Part shown: piece by piece, positions 23,501-36,200 of the stretch | Layout of the letters: every line of letters starts with the position of its first letter | How positions within the stretch are numbered: position 1 is the stretch's first letter | Notes under the pieces: model-generated | Told to the model about the DNA's origin: nothing | What the model saw: only the letters and a program-made list of their open reading frames with translations | The model's database searches: none | Position numbers and translations under genes: made by a program | Source: Ceratodon purpureus | Taxonomy: Eukaryota > Streptophyta > Bryopsida > Pseudoditrichales > Ditrichaceae | Direction of reading: 5' to 3' | DNA: 64,000 nt | Assembly: GCA_014871385.1 (NCBI GenBank) | Contig: CM026425.1 | Location: 3,800,529-3,864,528 of the forward strand

Positions 23501-26500
23501 TGCATTAGTTAGTGTGACTGCATGGGTTAAAAATTTAAAAAATTACTGTGCTTGCAAATAAGATTACTTGATGTCAAGACTGCTTGGATATAATTAAGCA
23601 ACTTCATCTTAAACAACGAACTCAAATTATAGACCAGGCCTGTGAGAATGGAGATTTTGTGATTCGAACTTAGGATATGGCTTAGTGGGTTTCGTCTCCC
23701 CAAAAAAAAAAAGAAACAGATAAGACGTATACCATTCAAAATAAAAAAGAAAGGGAATTAAAATAAAAATCAAATAAGCATGAAGGGAAAAACAATTTCA
23801 GAAAGAAATGGAATAAGTTTAATAACATGTACGAAGAAGGGGAAAAAGAATAAGCATGAAAGAAAGAAAAGAATGTAATAAATTAAATGATTATGTGACT
23901 TCAGTTAAAATGTAACATAGCACAAGATGCGTAATACGGTGTCAAGACTGCTTGGATATAATTGACCAACTTCATCTTAGAGAACGAACTTAAATTAAAG
24001 GGCAGGCCTGTGAGAATGGACATTTTGTGATTCCAACTTAGGATATGGCTTAGTGGGTTTCGTCTCCCAAAAAAAAAACAACAAATAAGTCGTATACCAT
24101 TCAAAATAAAAAAGAAAGGGAATTAAAATAAAAATCAAATAAGCATGAAGGGAAAAACAATTTCAGAAAGAAATGGAATAAGTTTAATAACATGTACGAA
24201 GAAGGGGAAAAAGAATAAGCATGAAAGAAAGAAAAGAATGTAATAAATTAAATGATTATGTGACTTCAGTTAAAATGTAACATAGCACAAGATGCGTAAT
24301 ACGGTTTAGGGTACTCTTAATATAATAATCGAAGTGATTATGTACCTTAAGTTAGAATGTAACATAGAAGAAAATAGGTAATATCTTGCAGTCGATACAT
24401 AGATTTAGGAAGTAAAACAACATTCTTAGAGTCTACGCGAAAAGAGAGAGAAAAAGACTGCGAAGCAACTGCAGGTTTTTTTGATAGGGACCCCTGGTGG
24501 GGGATATGAAACTGCTTAGTGTGTGTTGTTAGTGGGATTCGAACCAGAGCCCTTTGAAGCAACCTCGCTGCCCTTCACATAATGCCTCGGTGCCAAGGAC
24601 CAATGCTGGGGGCTCCAACTCTGGTCAGTGCATGACGTTGTTCTTCTCAGTTCAAGAGGAACACAGGATAGTTTAGATTTTAATTAGTTACTTCTTACAT
24701 TTACGAATTGATAACTGATAAGTCTCTACAAAGCGGCTTTTGTAATTTACGAATTGATAAGTGTTAAGTCTCTAGAAAGGGGCTCCTATAAGAACCACAG
24801 TCTCTATGAACAATCTCGCTCTAATCTTCCATTTTAGCAACAAAATGGTTGCTTAAAGGTATTCTTAATATAATAAAGTAAATCAGTAGGTGACTTGAGT
24901 TAAAACATAACATAGTAGAAAATAGGTAATGTGGACCACTGGATACATAGATTCAGGAGGTAAAACAACATTTCTAGGGTCTAGGCGAAAAGAGAGAGAA
25001 AAAGACTGCGAAGCAACTGCAGATTTTATTGTAGTTAATGGGATTCGAACCAGAGCCCTTTCAGGCATACTCGCTGCATTGATTTGTAAGTTGCATTGTG
25101 TGCCCCTCTAGCAAGCCTCGCAGCCCTTGGCATCATGCCTCGGTGCCGAGGACTCCCACTAGGGGCTCGAACTCTGGTCTTTTTATGTTGATTTGTAAGC
25201 AACCTCGCAGCCCTTGGCATAAGGCCCCGGTCCGAGGACTCCCGCTGGGGGCTCGAACTCTGGTCCTTTTATATTGTGTTTTACGTGGCATTGGTTATAT
25301 CGAAGTGAAATCCAGTGATTTCAATGCTTATGGGATAATGTGCTTTGCTTTGCGAGTTGATAATGTGGTTTCGGAGTTGATAATGTGGTTATTATTTCCG
25401 TCAAAACAGTTTGAAGTGCTGCGGTCTCGACAGCCGGATAAGTGCTGAGTACTTGAAGCAGAAATTACTGTGATTGCATTAATTAGTGTGACTGCATGGG
25501 TTAAAAATATAAATAATTACTGTGACTGCATTAGTTAGTGTGACTGCATGGGTTAAAAATTTAAAAAATTACTGTGCTTGCAAATAAGATTACTTGATGT
25601 CAAGACTGCTTGGATATAATTAAGCAACTTCATCTTAAACAACGAACTCAAATTATAGACCAGGCCTGTGAGAATGGAGATTTTGTGATTCGAACTTAGG
25701 ATATGGCTTAGTGGGTTTCGTCTCCCCAAAAAAAAAAAGAAACAGATAAGACGTATACCATTCAAAATAAAAAAGAAAGGGAATTAAAATAAAAATCAAA
25801 TAAGCATGAAGGGAAAAACAATTTCAGAAAGAAATGGAATAAGTTTAATAACATGTACGAAGAAGGGGAAAAAGAATAAGCATGAAAGAAAGAAAAGAAT
25901 GTAATAAATTAAATGATTATGTGACTTCAGTTAAAATGTAACATAGCACAAGATGCGTAATACGGTGTCAAGACTGCTTGGATATAATTGACCAACTTCA
26001 TCTTAGAGAACGAACTTAAATTAAAGGGCAGGCCTGTGAGAATGGACATTTTGTGATTCCAACTTAGGATATGGCTTAGTGGGTTTCGTCTCCCAAAAAA
26101 AAAACAACAAATAAGTCGTATACCATTCAAAATAAAAAAGAAAGGGAATTAAAATAAAAATCAAATAAGCATGAAGGGAAAAACAATTTCAGAAAGAAAT
26201 GGAATAAGTTTAATAACATGTACGAAGAAGGGGAAAAAGAATAAGCATGAAAGAAAGAAAAGAATGTAATAAATTAAATGATTATGTGACTTCAGTTAAA
26301 ATGTAACATAGCACAAGATGCGTAATACGGTTTAGGGTACTCTTAATATAATAATCGAAGTGATTATGTACCTTAAGTTAGAATGTAATATAGAAGAAAA
26401 TAGGTAATATCTTGCAGTCGATACATAGATTTAGGAAGTAAAACAACATTCTTAGAGTCTACGCGAAAAGAGAGAGAAAAAGACTGCGAAGCAACTGCAG

Positions 26501-28383
26501 GTTTTTTTGATAGGGACCCCTGGTGGGGGATATGAAACTGCTTAGTGTGTGTTGTTAGTGGGATTCGAACCAGAGCCCTTTGAAGCAACCTCGCTGCCCT
26601 TCACATAATGCCTCGGTGCCAAGGACCAATGCTGGGGGCTCCAACTCTGGTCAGTGCATGACGTTGTTCTTCTCAGTTCAAGAGGAACACAGGATAGTTT
26701 AGATTTTAATTAGTTACTTCTTACATTTACGAATTGATAACTGATAAGTCTCTACAAAGCGGCTTTTGTAATTTACGAATTGATAAGTGTTAAGTCTCTA
26801 GAAAGGGGCTCCTATAAGAACCACAGTCTCTATGAACAATCTCGCTCTAATCTTCCATTTTAGCAACAAAATGGTTGCTTAAAGGTATTCTTAATATAAT
26901 AAAGTAAATCAGTAGGTGACTTGAGTTAAAACATAACATAGTAGAAAATAGGTAATGTGGACCACTGGATACATAGATTCAGGAGGTAAAACAACATTTC
27001 TAGGGTCTAGGCGAAAAGAGAGAGAAAAAGACTGCGAAGCAACTGCAGATTTTATTGTAGTTAATGGGATTCGAACCAGAGCCCTTTCAGGCATACTCGC
27101 TGCATTGATTTGTAAGTTGCATTGTGTGCCCCTCTAGCAAGCCTCGCAGCCCTTGGCATCATGCCTCGGTGCCGAGGACTCCCACTAGGGGCTCGAACTC
27201 TGGTCTTTTTATGTTGATTTGTAAGCAACCTCGCAGCCCTTGGAATAAGGCCCCGGTCCGAGGACTCCCGCTGGGGGCTCGAACTCTGGTCCTTTTATAT
27301 TGTGTTTTACGTGGCATTGGTTATATCGAAGTGAAATCCAGTGATTTCAATGCTTATGGGATAATGTGCTTTGCTTTGCGAGTTGATAATGTGGTTTCGG
27401 AGTTGATAATGTGGTTATTATTTCCGTCAAAACAGTTTGAAGTGCTGCGGTCTCGACAGCCGGATAAGTGCTGAGTACTTGAAGCAGAAATTACTGTGAT
27501 TGCATTAATTAGTGTGACTGCATGGGTTAAAAATATAAATAATTACTGTGACTGCATTAGTTAGTGTGACTGCATGGGTTAAAAATTTAAAAAATTACTG
27601 TGCTTGCAAATAAGATTACTTGATGTCAAGACTGCTTGGATATAATTAAGCAACTTCATCTTAAACAACGAACTCAAATTATAGACCAGGCCTGTGAGAA
27701 TGGAGATTTTGTGATTCGAACTTAGGATATGGCTTAGTGGGTTTCGTCTCCCCAAAAAAAAAAAGAAACAGATAAGACGTATACCATTCAAAATAAAAAA
27801 GAAAGGGAATTAAAATAAAAATCAAATAAGCATGAAGGGAAAAACAATTTCAGAAAGAAATGGAATAAGTTTAATAACATGTACGAAGAAGGGGAAAAAG
27901 AATAAGCATGAAAGAAAGAAAAGAATGTAATAAATTAAATGATTATGTGACTTCAGTTAAAATGTAACATAGGACAAGATGCGTAATACGGTGTCAAGAC
28001 TGCTTGGATATAATTGACCAACTTCATCTTAGAGAACGAACTTAAATTAAAGGGCAGGCCTGTGAGAATGGACATTCTGTGATTCGAACTTAGGATATGG
28101 CTTAGTGGGTTTCGTCTCCCAAAAAAAAAACAACAAATAAGTCGTATACCATTTAAAATAAAAAAGAAAGCTAATTAAAATACAAATCAAATAAGCATGA
28201 CGAGAAAAACAATTCCAGAAAGAAATGGAATAAGTTTAATAACATTTACGAAGAAGGGGAAAACCAATAAGCATGAAAGAAAGAAAAGAATATAATAAAT
28301 TAAATGATTATGTGGCTTCAGTTAAAATGTAACATAGCAGAAGATGCGTAATACGGTTTAGGGTACTCTTAATATAATAATCG
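17576..28383. repeat. 2,026-bp tandem satellite, about 5.3 copies
   Basis: Landmarks recur every 2,026 bp (18269, 20295, 22321, 24347, 26373). Copies are almost identical: only scattered single-base differences are seen, for example near 19870, 23925, 26388 and 27243. Each monomer has internal duplication (two versions of a block ending in A-rich runs, near 19475 and 19849 in the first) and two or three diverged units of the 108-bp minisatellite (CCTCGCAGCCCTTGGCAT...GCCTCGGTGCCGAGGACTC). Several spots read GGTTCGAATCC-like on the minus strand, resembling a tRNA B box. Short open frames in the monomers repeat with it and are not credible genes. The high identity implies recent amplification or homogenisation. 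Confidence 0.92.
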
Positions 28384-28828
28384 AGTTAATCAAATGTATT
28401 CATGATTTTCTAAGTCTCTGTGAATTCCATTTTTTTAATGTTAACGAATCAGCGTAGACTGTGCTATTTGAGCTCATACGTCTTTCATTAACTATTCGCT
28501 TACAATCCTAACCATACATGGGCAAAATCAAAACATAGATAATTCCGGGCTTGCCCCTGTCAAAGGCCATCTGAACTGTACTGTTTCGTGCTGGAGTATC
28601 AAGAACTGACATTTTCGTGTGAAACTTAAATCTGCCGTGCTGGCGCCGGCTCCATATCATGTGTATCGAATAATGCACCGGACCACCCACAATCTGCCCG
28701 CCGGAGACTAGACTTGGAGGCTGTGTATCATTAAGGAATGAGGAATTACAGTCAGAAACCTGGATAGAGAAACGTGAATATCAAGGAAATGCCGGCGACG
28801 CCGAGGCGTGACGTTGACGGCAGAGTGC
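28384..28828. other. Unique sequence upstream of orphan gene
   Basis: Satellite homology ends at about 28383; the remainder is single-copy in the window and probably holds upstream control sequence of the gene at 28930. Confidence 0.4.
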
Positions 28829-28838
28829 TTTATATATC
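28829..28838 (+). promoter_or_regulatory. TATA box of orphan gene
   Basis: TTTATATATC about 95 nt upstream of the ATG at 28930, with a typical short leader between. Confidence 0.55.
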
Positions 28839-28929
28839 AGGTGCGAGAAGAACATGCTTGACTCAAAAGACCTGAATGCTCATTTCATTCTAAGGCGGAT
28901 AGTATATCATCATTTTCTGCCTCCTAACT

Positions 28930-29583
28930 ATGTCTCCTCTCATGTTTAGCCTCCACTCTGGAACACAGTTCTTGCTCAACCTTGGGACCATGCTTGAACC
29001 GCAGGTTGGAGATATAGTTATACGTAGAAGGCGGGCGGATTCCAACATCCGGTACTATCCATACAAGTCTCCGGAACAGTGGTACCAGTATCATAAGACA
29101 TGGCTGCTGAAGATCTTCCCGTCGTCAGTTCTTTATGCTTTAGATAGTGATAAAAGTAGTAATCTCCCTCCGAACATGAAATGCATGATGCTTATGGTTT
29201 GGGAGTACGGGCTTGGATTCAAGGAGGCGATGACAGGAGGAATACTTATTCCGAAGGCAGAAGACCCCGGAGCGGCGCAAGTGCTCGGTTTAGGACGCGG
29301 AGGAACCGTCCCTGACCAGAATACTATTGTCCTGGCATTTACGCAGCCGAGTATGCCTCATGGTCCAACATTTTTGCGTGCAGATTTCTGGAAAGAAAAG
29401 TACCTCCACGATGACTACGCAAACCTTATGGTTTTCTCAGTCGTAGACTCCCTCATTGGACCTAGCAACATGAGTAGAACAGTGACGAATTGGAGCAGAG
29501 CGGGTCTGTCTTGGGTATCCACTAACTCAATCACAGGGGCTTTATCGCAATACTCAGGGTTGACCCTCGTAAATCTAGGCTAG
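28930..29583 (+). CDS. Orphan single-exon gene, 217 aa, function unknown
   Basis: ATG at 28930, TAG at 29581-29583, with a TATA box about 95 nt upstream and AATAAA about 110 nt downstream, so it has a complete transcription-unit layout without introns. The protein is of average composition, neither low-complexity nor repeated, with aromatic-rich segments (SPEQWYQYHKTWLLKIFPSS, TFLRADFWKEKYLHDDYANL) and a glycine-rich segment (GLGRGGTVPDQN). No signal peptide, membrane helix or known family is recognised. It lies tail-to-tail with the ParB-methyltransferase gene, just beyond the satellite array. It could be a cargo gene of the mobile unit or a host gene. Confidence 0.6.
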   Translation: MSPLMFSLHSGTQFLLNLGTMLEPQVGDIVIRRRRADSNIRYYPYKSPEQWYQYHKTWLLKIFPSSVLYALDSDKSSNLPPNMKCMMLMVWEYGLGFKEAMTGGILIPKAEDPGAAQVLGLGRGGTVPDQNTIVLAFTQPSMPHGPTFLRADFWKEKYLHDDYANLMVFSVVDSLIGPSNMSRTVTNWSRAGLSWVSTNSITGALSQYSGLTLVNLG

Positions 29584-29694
29584 TTAGGCTCACTTCAGCT
29601 AGGAATATTGAGTGGTTGCACTGTTTGGAGTCGAACAGGGTAATGTTATTCCTGAAGGATATCTGTAAGTTTCTGAAGTATTACCAAGGAAGTC

Positions 29695-29700
29695 AATAAA
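29695..29700 (+). terminator. Poly(A) signal AATAAA
   Basis: AATAAA about 110 nt after the orphan gene stop codon. Confidence 0.5.
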
Positions 29701-29857
29701 AGTTGATAATTTACCGGTCATATTCGCATCGTGTAACCTGAACTTAACATCCATATGTAACCCCTTATGCCATCTCCTCCACTGAAATCAGAATCCCTTA
29801 TGCCATCTCATTATGGTCATTGTTTTTAATTTTATCCCTTCGCTAGGGCCCTCTGGA

Positions 29858-30060
29858 TCAACGTCGCAGCCCTTGGCACAATGCCTCGGCCCCGAGCAGA
29901 CTTCATTGGGTCCGTGACTCTGGTGAATTCATGATTTGTTACAGTTGTTACTGGAGCCCAATGAAGCAACCGTGGCTCACATGGCAATGCCTCGGTGCGA
30001 AACTCTCCTTTCAGGGGCTCACAGTCTGGTCAACGGATGTATGTTTGTCGTTCGTAATGG
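29858..30060 (+). repeat. Diverged 108-bp minisatellite units
   Basis: Two degenerate units (GTCGCAGCCCTTGGCACAAT and a second near 29960) in plus sense. The rest of 29701-30293 shows no coding frame and contains the 3' flank of the ParB-methyltransferase gene. Confidence 0.6.
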
Positions 30061-30293
30061 AGCGAATTGAAGCGACCGTGAAGCACTCCATCACAGTAAT
30101 TTTAGAAAGTGCTAATTTTATCATGTGGTGATTTTATCATCTGCTTTGCCATGTGCTAGGGCCCTTTGCAGCGTAGTTGCTTATGGGCCACCGTATTGTA
30201 TAAATATATAGTCGTGAATGTTCATTACTTGGAAAGCAAATACAAATACCGTGTAGACTAACTCAAGAGAAGGCTAATCACGTGACTGGGTTC

Positions 30294-33200
30294 CTACATT
30301 AGATGATTGGAGTCGCTAGGATCTGTACTGAACAAAGTGACGCTCGAGTCTGTATGCTCGGATGAGGAGGAGGTGATACTCGAGGAACTACTGAAGGAAG
30401 CTCCACCATCAGAAACAGCCTCACCATCGGACTCAAGAGCTTCGCTATCGATGAATTCCAGAGTCCTACTAGGGGGGTTTCTGGACTGAAAGGTACGGTG
30501 GTTGCCACGAGCTAGTTGAATAGCTGCATCGTTCGCGTAACTGGGAAGATGCCATGACTTTGGGGGGCTTGGGAAAAAATGTGGATGACAAAAAAAAGGA
30601 AGATTCATTGAAGTGCTCAGAATGCCGCATCTGCAAATATAAATGGCACAATGTTCATAAATCCAGTCCAGAGCAAATCATATTATAAAGAGTATGTAAC
30701 ATTACAAAACAAGTTTCTAAACTCACGTAGTGAACCGGGACCTCTTTGCAACCTTTGTCACATTGACTTCTCCATCGGGATCCTCACTAGTGACCAGTCT
30801 TGCGGTAGTAACGTTCGGGGCAGCAGTAGTTCGAATGAGAGGTTTCAATACAGCTGCGAAGATCTCCTGGTCGGCCTCCAAACCAACAATATGCCGATCA
30901 GCATGTCGGCATGCATGAATTGAGGAACCTGAGAGGGAGAGCAAGGTCGTTACTGAGGATACCTGGAAAATGGAAACTGAGAACTACAACGAAGAGGACT
31001 GTAGCTTACCAGTCGAGGTCGTGCAGTCAAGAACCACACTTCCAGGGTCGGTCATGGCCTCGACCAGCATCTGCAGAAGAGGAACGGACTTCTCGCGAGG
31101 GCCGCGCCAGGGCCTTGAGGCATTCATGAGCTGGGTGCCACGGGAAACGTGGTTCTGCAGGACATCATCCCGACCAACATCGTATCCAAGGCGCTCCAGT
31201 GCAGGCACCTCGCGAAATGAGAACCGGGATTTGCGGCCGCCGGACTTGAAGCTCCTCACAGCCAGTAGAATCCCCAACTTCATTGTCTGTAAAACAAGGA
31301 AGAACAATGGTTGCTTCACAGGGCTCTAGAACAAATATAAAGAACTACATGCACTGACCAGAGCTAGAGCCCTCAACAACGGTCCTCGGCACCGAGGCAT
31401 TATGCCAAGGGCTGCGAGGTTGCTTCGATGGGCCCCAGAGCAGCAAGAAAAACATGATGAGCTCATCACAGTTGGAGCCCTCAGCAGGAGCCCTCGGCAC
31501 CGAGGCATTTTGCCAGGGGCTGCGAGGTTGCTTCACAGGGCTCTAGAACAAACATGAAGAACTACATGCACTGACCAGAGCTGGAGCCCTCAGCAACGGT
31601 CCTCGGCACCGAGGCATTATGCCAAGGGCTGCGAGGTTGCTTCAATGGGCTCCAGAGCAGCAAGAAGAACATGATGCACTCATCACAGTTGGAGCCCTCA
31701 GCAGGAGCCCTCGGCACCGAGGCATTATGCCAGGGGCTGCGAGGTTGCTTCACAGGGCTCTAGAATAAACATGAAGAACTACATGCATTGACCAGAGCTG
31801 GAGCCCTTAGCAACTGTCCTCGGCACCGAGGCATTATGCCAAGGGCTGCGAGGTTGCTTCAATGGGCCCCAGAGCAGCAAGAAGAACATGATGCACTCAT
31901 CACAGTTGGAGCCCTGAGCAGGAGCCCTCGGCACCGAGGCATTATGCCAGGGGCTGCGAGGTTGCTTCACTGGGCTGAAGATATACCAATGACAAACTGT
32001 ACTAGGGGGTGACCCAGAAGTGAGCTTACCGTCAGTGTAGGATTGATGGGAGATGTGAGGTGAAGCTTATTCGTCCCCCACCACTCTTTCCGAACTTCAA
32101 ACTCAAAGGCGTCGCAGTACCCGAAGATCTCACCCTTTGTTGAGGCACGAAAGGGGTGGAATAATATGACGGCCCCATCATCATGTAAATGGTTGTCGGC
32201 GAAATCGAAAATGGGCTGCAAGCAGTTATCGGTGTCAATATTCCATGAGGGGATGGATGTGGGAGGATCGGAAACTCCAGGGACCGGCAGTCCCTCAGGA
32301 ATGTCCGCAATGATGAGGTCAACAACCGGATGCACCCTCGGCTCGCCCCTGAAGCGCAGGGATCTCCCTTCCGACTGCTGCACAATATCAAGCAAAGTAC
32401 TCCTCAATAAGGAGTCAAAGCCGAAATCACTCTAACTTACGACTACAACGAAATAGCACCCCGTGGCCACATTTTCATGCGCACGGTTACAGTATCCTGG
32501 ATGAAATCAATTGCACATTAGAAAGTACCTTGAGCAAGAAGCTCTTGATGTCGAGGTAGGCTTGGGTGAAATTATTAGAGGACCCCGCCAGGACATCCTT
32601 CAGTGAGGAATTGATGATGAGCTCGCGGTTGTTGCTCCCCTCCTTGTCACCTACATTAATGTTAGGGACCTGAGTGAGAGCTTCTTCGTACGTAGAGTCC
32701 ACATTGCGCTTTGTGCCCCTTGAGTTCGGAGGTGCCTGTGATCCCGAATTGCTTATAGGACTTTTCACAACATCCCCGCCGGGAGACTTCACTTTCCTCT
32801 TGCCTTTCTTCGAACTCTTCTCCGCGGCCTTCTGCTGCTTCTCCTCCTCCCTCTGAAGCGCCTTCTCCTCGGCCTCCTTGATCTTCTGTGCCTTCCTGCG
32901 ATCCTCCTCAACGCGGCGCTTCAAGGCCTTTGCTCTCTCGGCCTCGTCTTCAATCCCGAGAAGATCTTGCATCTCAGCCCCAGATTCACCTACGGAGTCT
33001 CTCGACTTCCTGAGCTCAACTTCAAACGATGGGGTGAAGCTGGATAGGCAATCTAGGTACCACGCACCGGCGCTAAGATGCGATGTGGTCCAGGTTCGTT
33101 GCTGAGCAGCAGAAAACATGCAACTGGAACTAGAGCGATCAACCCAAGCCTGAAGAAATATCGGAAGATCATCCTTTGAGATTGCCCCTTTCGCCAGTAG

Positions 33201-36200
33201 CTCGTACTTGAAGTACCTGCATTACGTACGACCAACATGTAAGTTACAGCCTGAACCAGCAGTAGTCATTGGCACCGAGGCATTGTACCTAGGGCAGCGA
33301 GGTAGCTAGAAAGCGCTCTAGAACAAACAAGAAGAACTACATGCACTGAGCTGGTGCCCTGAGCATGGGTCCTCGGCACCGAGGCATTATGCCAAGGGCT
33401 GCGAGGTTGCTTCAATGGGCCCCAGAGCAGCAAGAAAAACATTATGCAGTCATCACGGTTGGAGCCCTCAGCAGGAGTCCTCGGCACCGAGGCATTATGC
33501 CAGGGGCTGCGAGGTTGCTTCACAGGGCTCTAGAACAAACATGAAGAACTACATGCACTGACCAGAGCTGGAGCCCTCAGCAACGGTCCTCGGCACCGAG
33601 GCATTATGCCAGGGGCTGCGAGGTTGCTTCAATTGGCCCCAGAGCAGCAAGAAGAACATGATGCACTCATCACAGTTGGAGCCCTCAGCAGGAGCCCTCG
33701 GCACCGAGGCATTATGCCAGGGGCTGCGAGGTTGCTTCACAGGGCTCTAGAACGAACATGAAGAACTACATGCACTGACCAGAGCTGGAGCCCTCAGCAA
33801 CGGTCCTCGGCACCGAGGCATTATGCCAAGGGCTCCGAGGTTGCTTCAATGGGCCCCAGAGCAGCAAGAAAAACATGATGCACTCATCACAGTTGGAGCC
33901 CTCAGCAGGAGCCCTCGGCACCGAGGCATTTTGCCAGGGGCTGCGAGGTTGCTTCACCGGGCTCTAGAACAAACATGAAGAACTACATGCACTGACCTGA
34001 GCTGGAGCCCTCAGCAACGGTCCTCGGCACCGAGGCATTATGCCAAGGGCTGCGAGGTTGCTTCAATGGGCCCCAGAGCAGCAAGAAAAACATGATGCAC
34101 TCATCACAGTTGGAGACCTCAGCAGGAGCCCTCGGCACCGAGGCATTATGCCAGGGGCTGCGAGGTTGCTTCACAGGGCTCTAGAACAAACATGAAGAAC
34201 TACATGCACTGACCAGAGCTGGAGCCCTCAGCAACGGTCCTCGGCACCGAGGCATTATGCCAAGGGCTGCGAGGTTGCTTCAATGGGCCCCAGAGCAGCA
34301 AGAAAAACATGATGCACTCATCACAGTTGGAGCCCTCAGCAGGAGCCCTCGGCACCGAGGCATTTTGCCAGGGGCTGCGAGGTTGCTTCACAGGGCTCTA
34401 GAACAAACATGAAGAACTACATGCACTGACCTGAGCTGGAGCCCTCAGCAACGGTCCTCGGCACCGAGGCATTATGCCAAGGGCTGCGAGGTTGCTTCAA
34501 TGGGCCCCAGAGCAGCAAGAAAAACATGATGCACTCATCACAGTTGGAGCCCTCAGCAGGAGCCCTCGGCACCGAGGCATTATGCCAGGGGCTGCGAGGT
34601 TGCTTCACAGGGCTCTAGAACAAACATGAAGAACTACATGCACTGACCAGAGCTGGGGCCCTCAGCAACGGTCCTCGGCACCGAGGCATTATGCCAAGGG
34701 CTGCGAGGTTGCTTCAATGGGCCCCAGAGCAGCAAGAAAAACATGATGCACTCATCACAGTTGGAGACCTCAGCAGGAGCCCTCGGCACCGAGGCATTAT
34801 GCGAGGGGCTGCGAGGTTGCTTCACAGGGCTCTAGAACAAACATGAAGAACTACATGCACTGACCAGAGCTGGAGCCCTCAGCAACGGTCCTCGGCACCG
34901 AGGCATTATGCCAGGGGCTGCGAGGTTGCTTTAAGAGGATGCTCATAGTAAACTAAGTGAAGATAAGAGAATTACCTGTAAAGGACTCTTCGAACCACTA
35001 AGTCGGACCCCTTGAAATCCTTGAAGTCGTTGGACTTGGTGAAGGCGTCTGTACCTTTGAAGTACGACAAGAAGGCATGGTCAAATAGCTTCATTCTGCA
35101 ATCCTCTACGTAGGTCTCCAAACCCATGGGCTCTGTTGAGACGTTCATGTTGATTGGAGGTCGGTCCGAGCGGAGAATGTCGTCCAGAGAAGTGGATGCT
35201 TCCTCACTCAACTGAAAGATCGACTCGGCATACGTAATTGAATGAAGTACGCAGAAGTTAACAATAGGATCGAAACAGAAATACAGCATAGCATTACAGT
35301 GTAGTTGAGAGATATGACTCACTGCTGCCCAGAAGCATGCCCTTTCCAGCCAATGGGTGAGCCTCTGCTCGTTGCATGGTTTAGGTGGTAGGCACCGGGC
35401 CTCTCTTGTGGCTATAGAGGAGTTGAATAACTCGAGCCATCTGATCTTGGCGGTTGAAGAAGCCTTCGCCGTTGCTATCAGTTGCAGCTTTTCAAGATTC
35501 AACTCGGCGCCCGTGGAGCCGTTCAACGAGTAGTGCCGCTCAATCTGAATTGGCAGACCCCGAACCAAGATCAGTATGGCATAATCAGTGGTGTTCTTAT
35601 TCGATAGATCGGTGGAGCATAATGTATGGTAGTCCGGAGAAATGGAAACAATACCTCTTTCAAGAAACCTGGTGTTAGGTCCGGGTTAGCGACCGCTGTT
35701 AACTTGTTCATTTTCTTTATCAAGTTCTCGGTCTTCTTTGCAGCCGCCAACTTCATTGCAGCTGCTTTATCTTTCTCGGCGACGTCACCCTCAGCATTCT
35801 CGAGGTAAGCACGTAGCCCCTCGTCTGCTGCTCTGCTGATCTCATGCTGCACCAAGCGAGAAACTTGTCAAATTATGATAGAACGAATCATAGCGAGAAG
35901 TGGGGATTTGACAATACTCACAAAAAAAACGGAATGCAGTAATCAGAGGTGGTGCCCCAAGCATTAGTCCTCGGCAACAACGCATTATGCGAAGGGCTGC
36001 CAGGCATGAAGCCAAGGGCTCTAGAACTGAGGAAACGACATACATGCAGTGACCAGCATTGAAGCCCCGAGCATTTGACCTCGGCACCGAGGCATTAAGC
36101 CAAGGGCCGCGAGGTTGCTTCAAAGGGCTCGAGTACTGAGAAGACAGAAGACATACACTGAGCAGATTTGGTGCCCCCAGCATAAGTCCTCCGCACCGAG

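Noticed and set aside
18269-27791. Sets of 60-116-codon frames repeated every 2,026 bp
   Set aside because: They recur only because the satellite monomer recurs, lack domains, and overlap on both strands.
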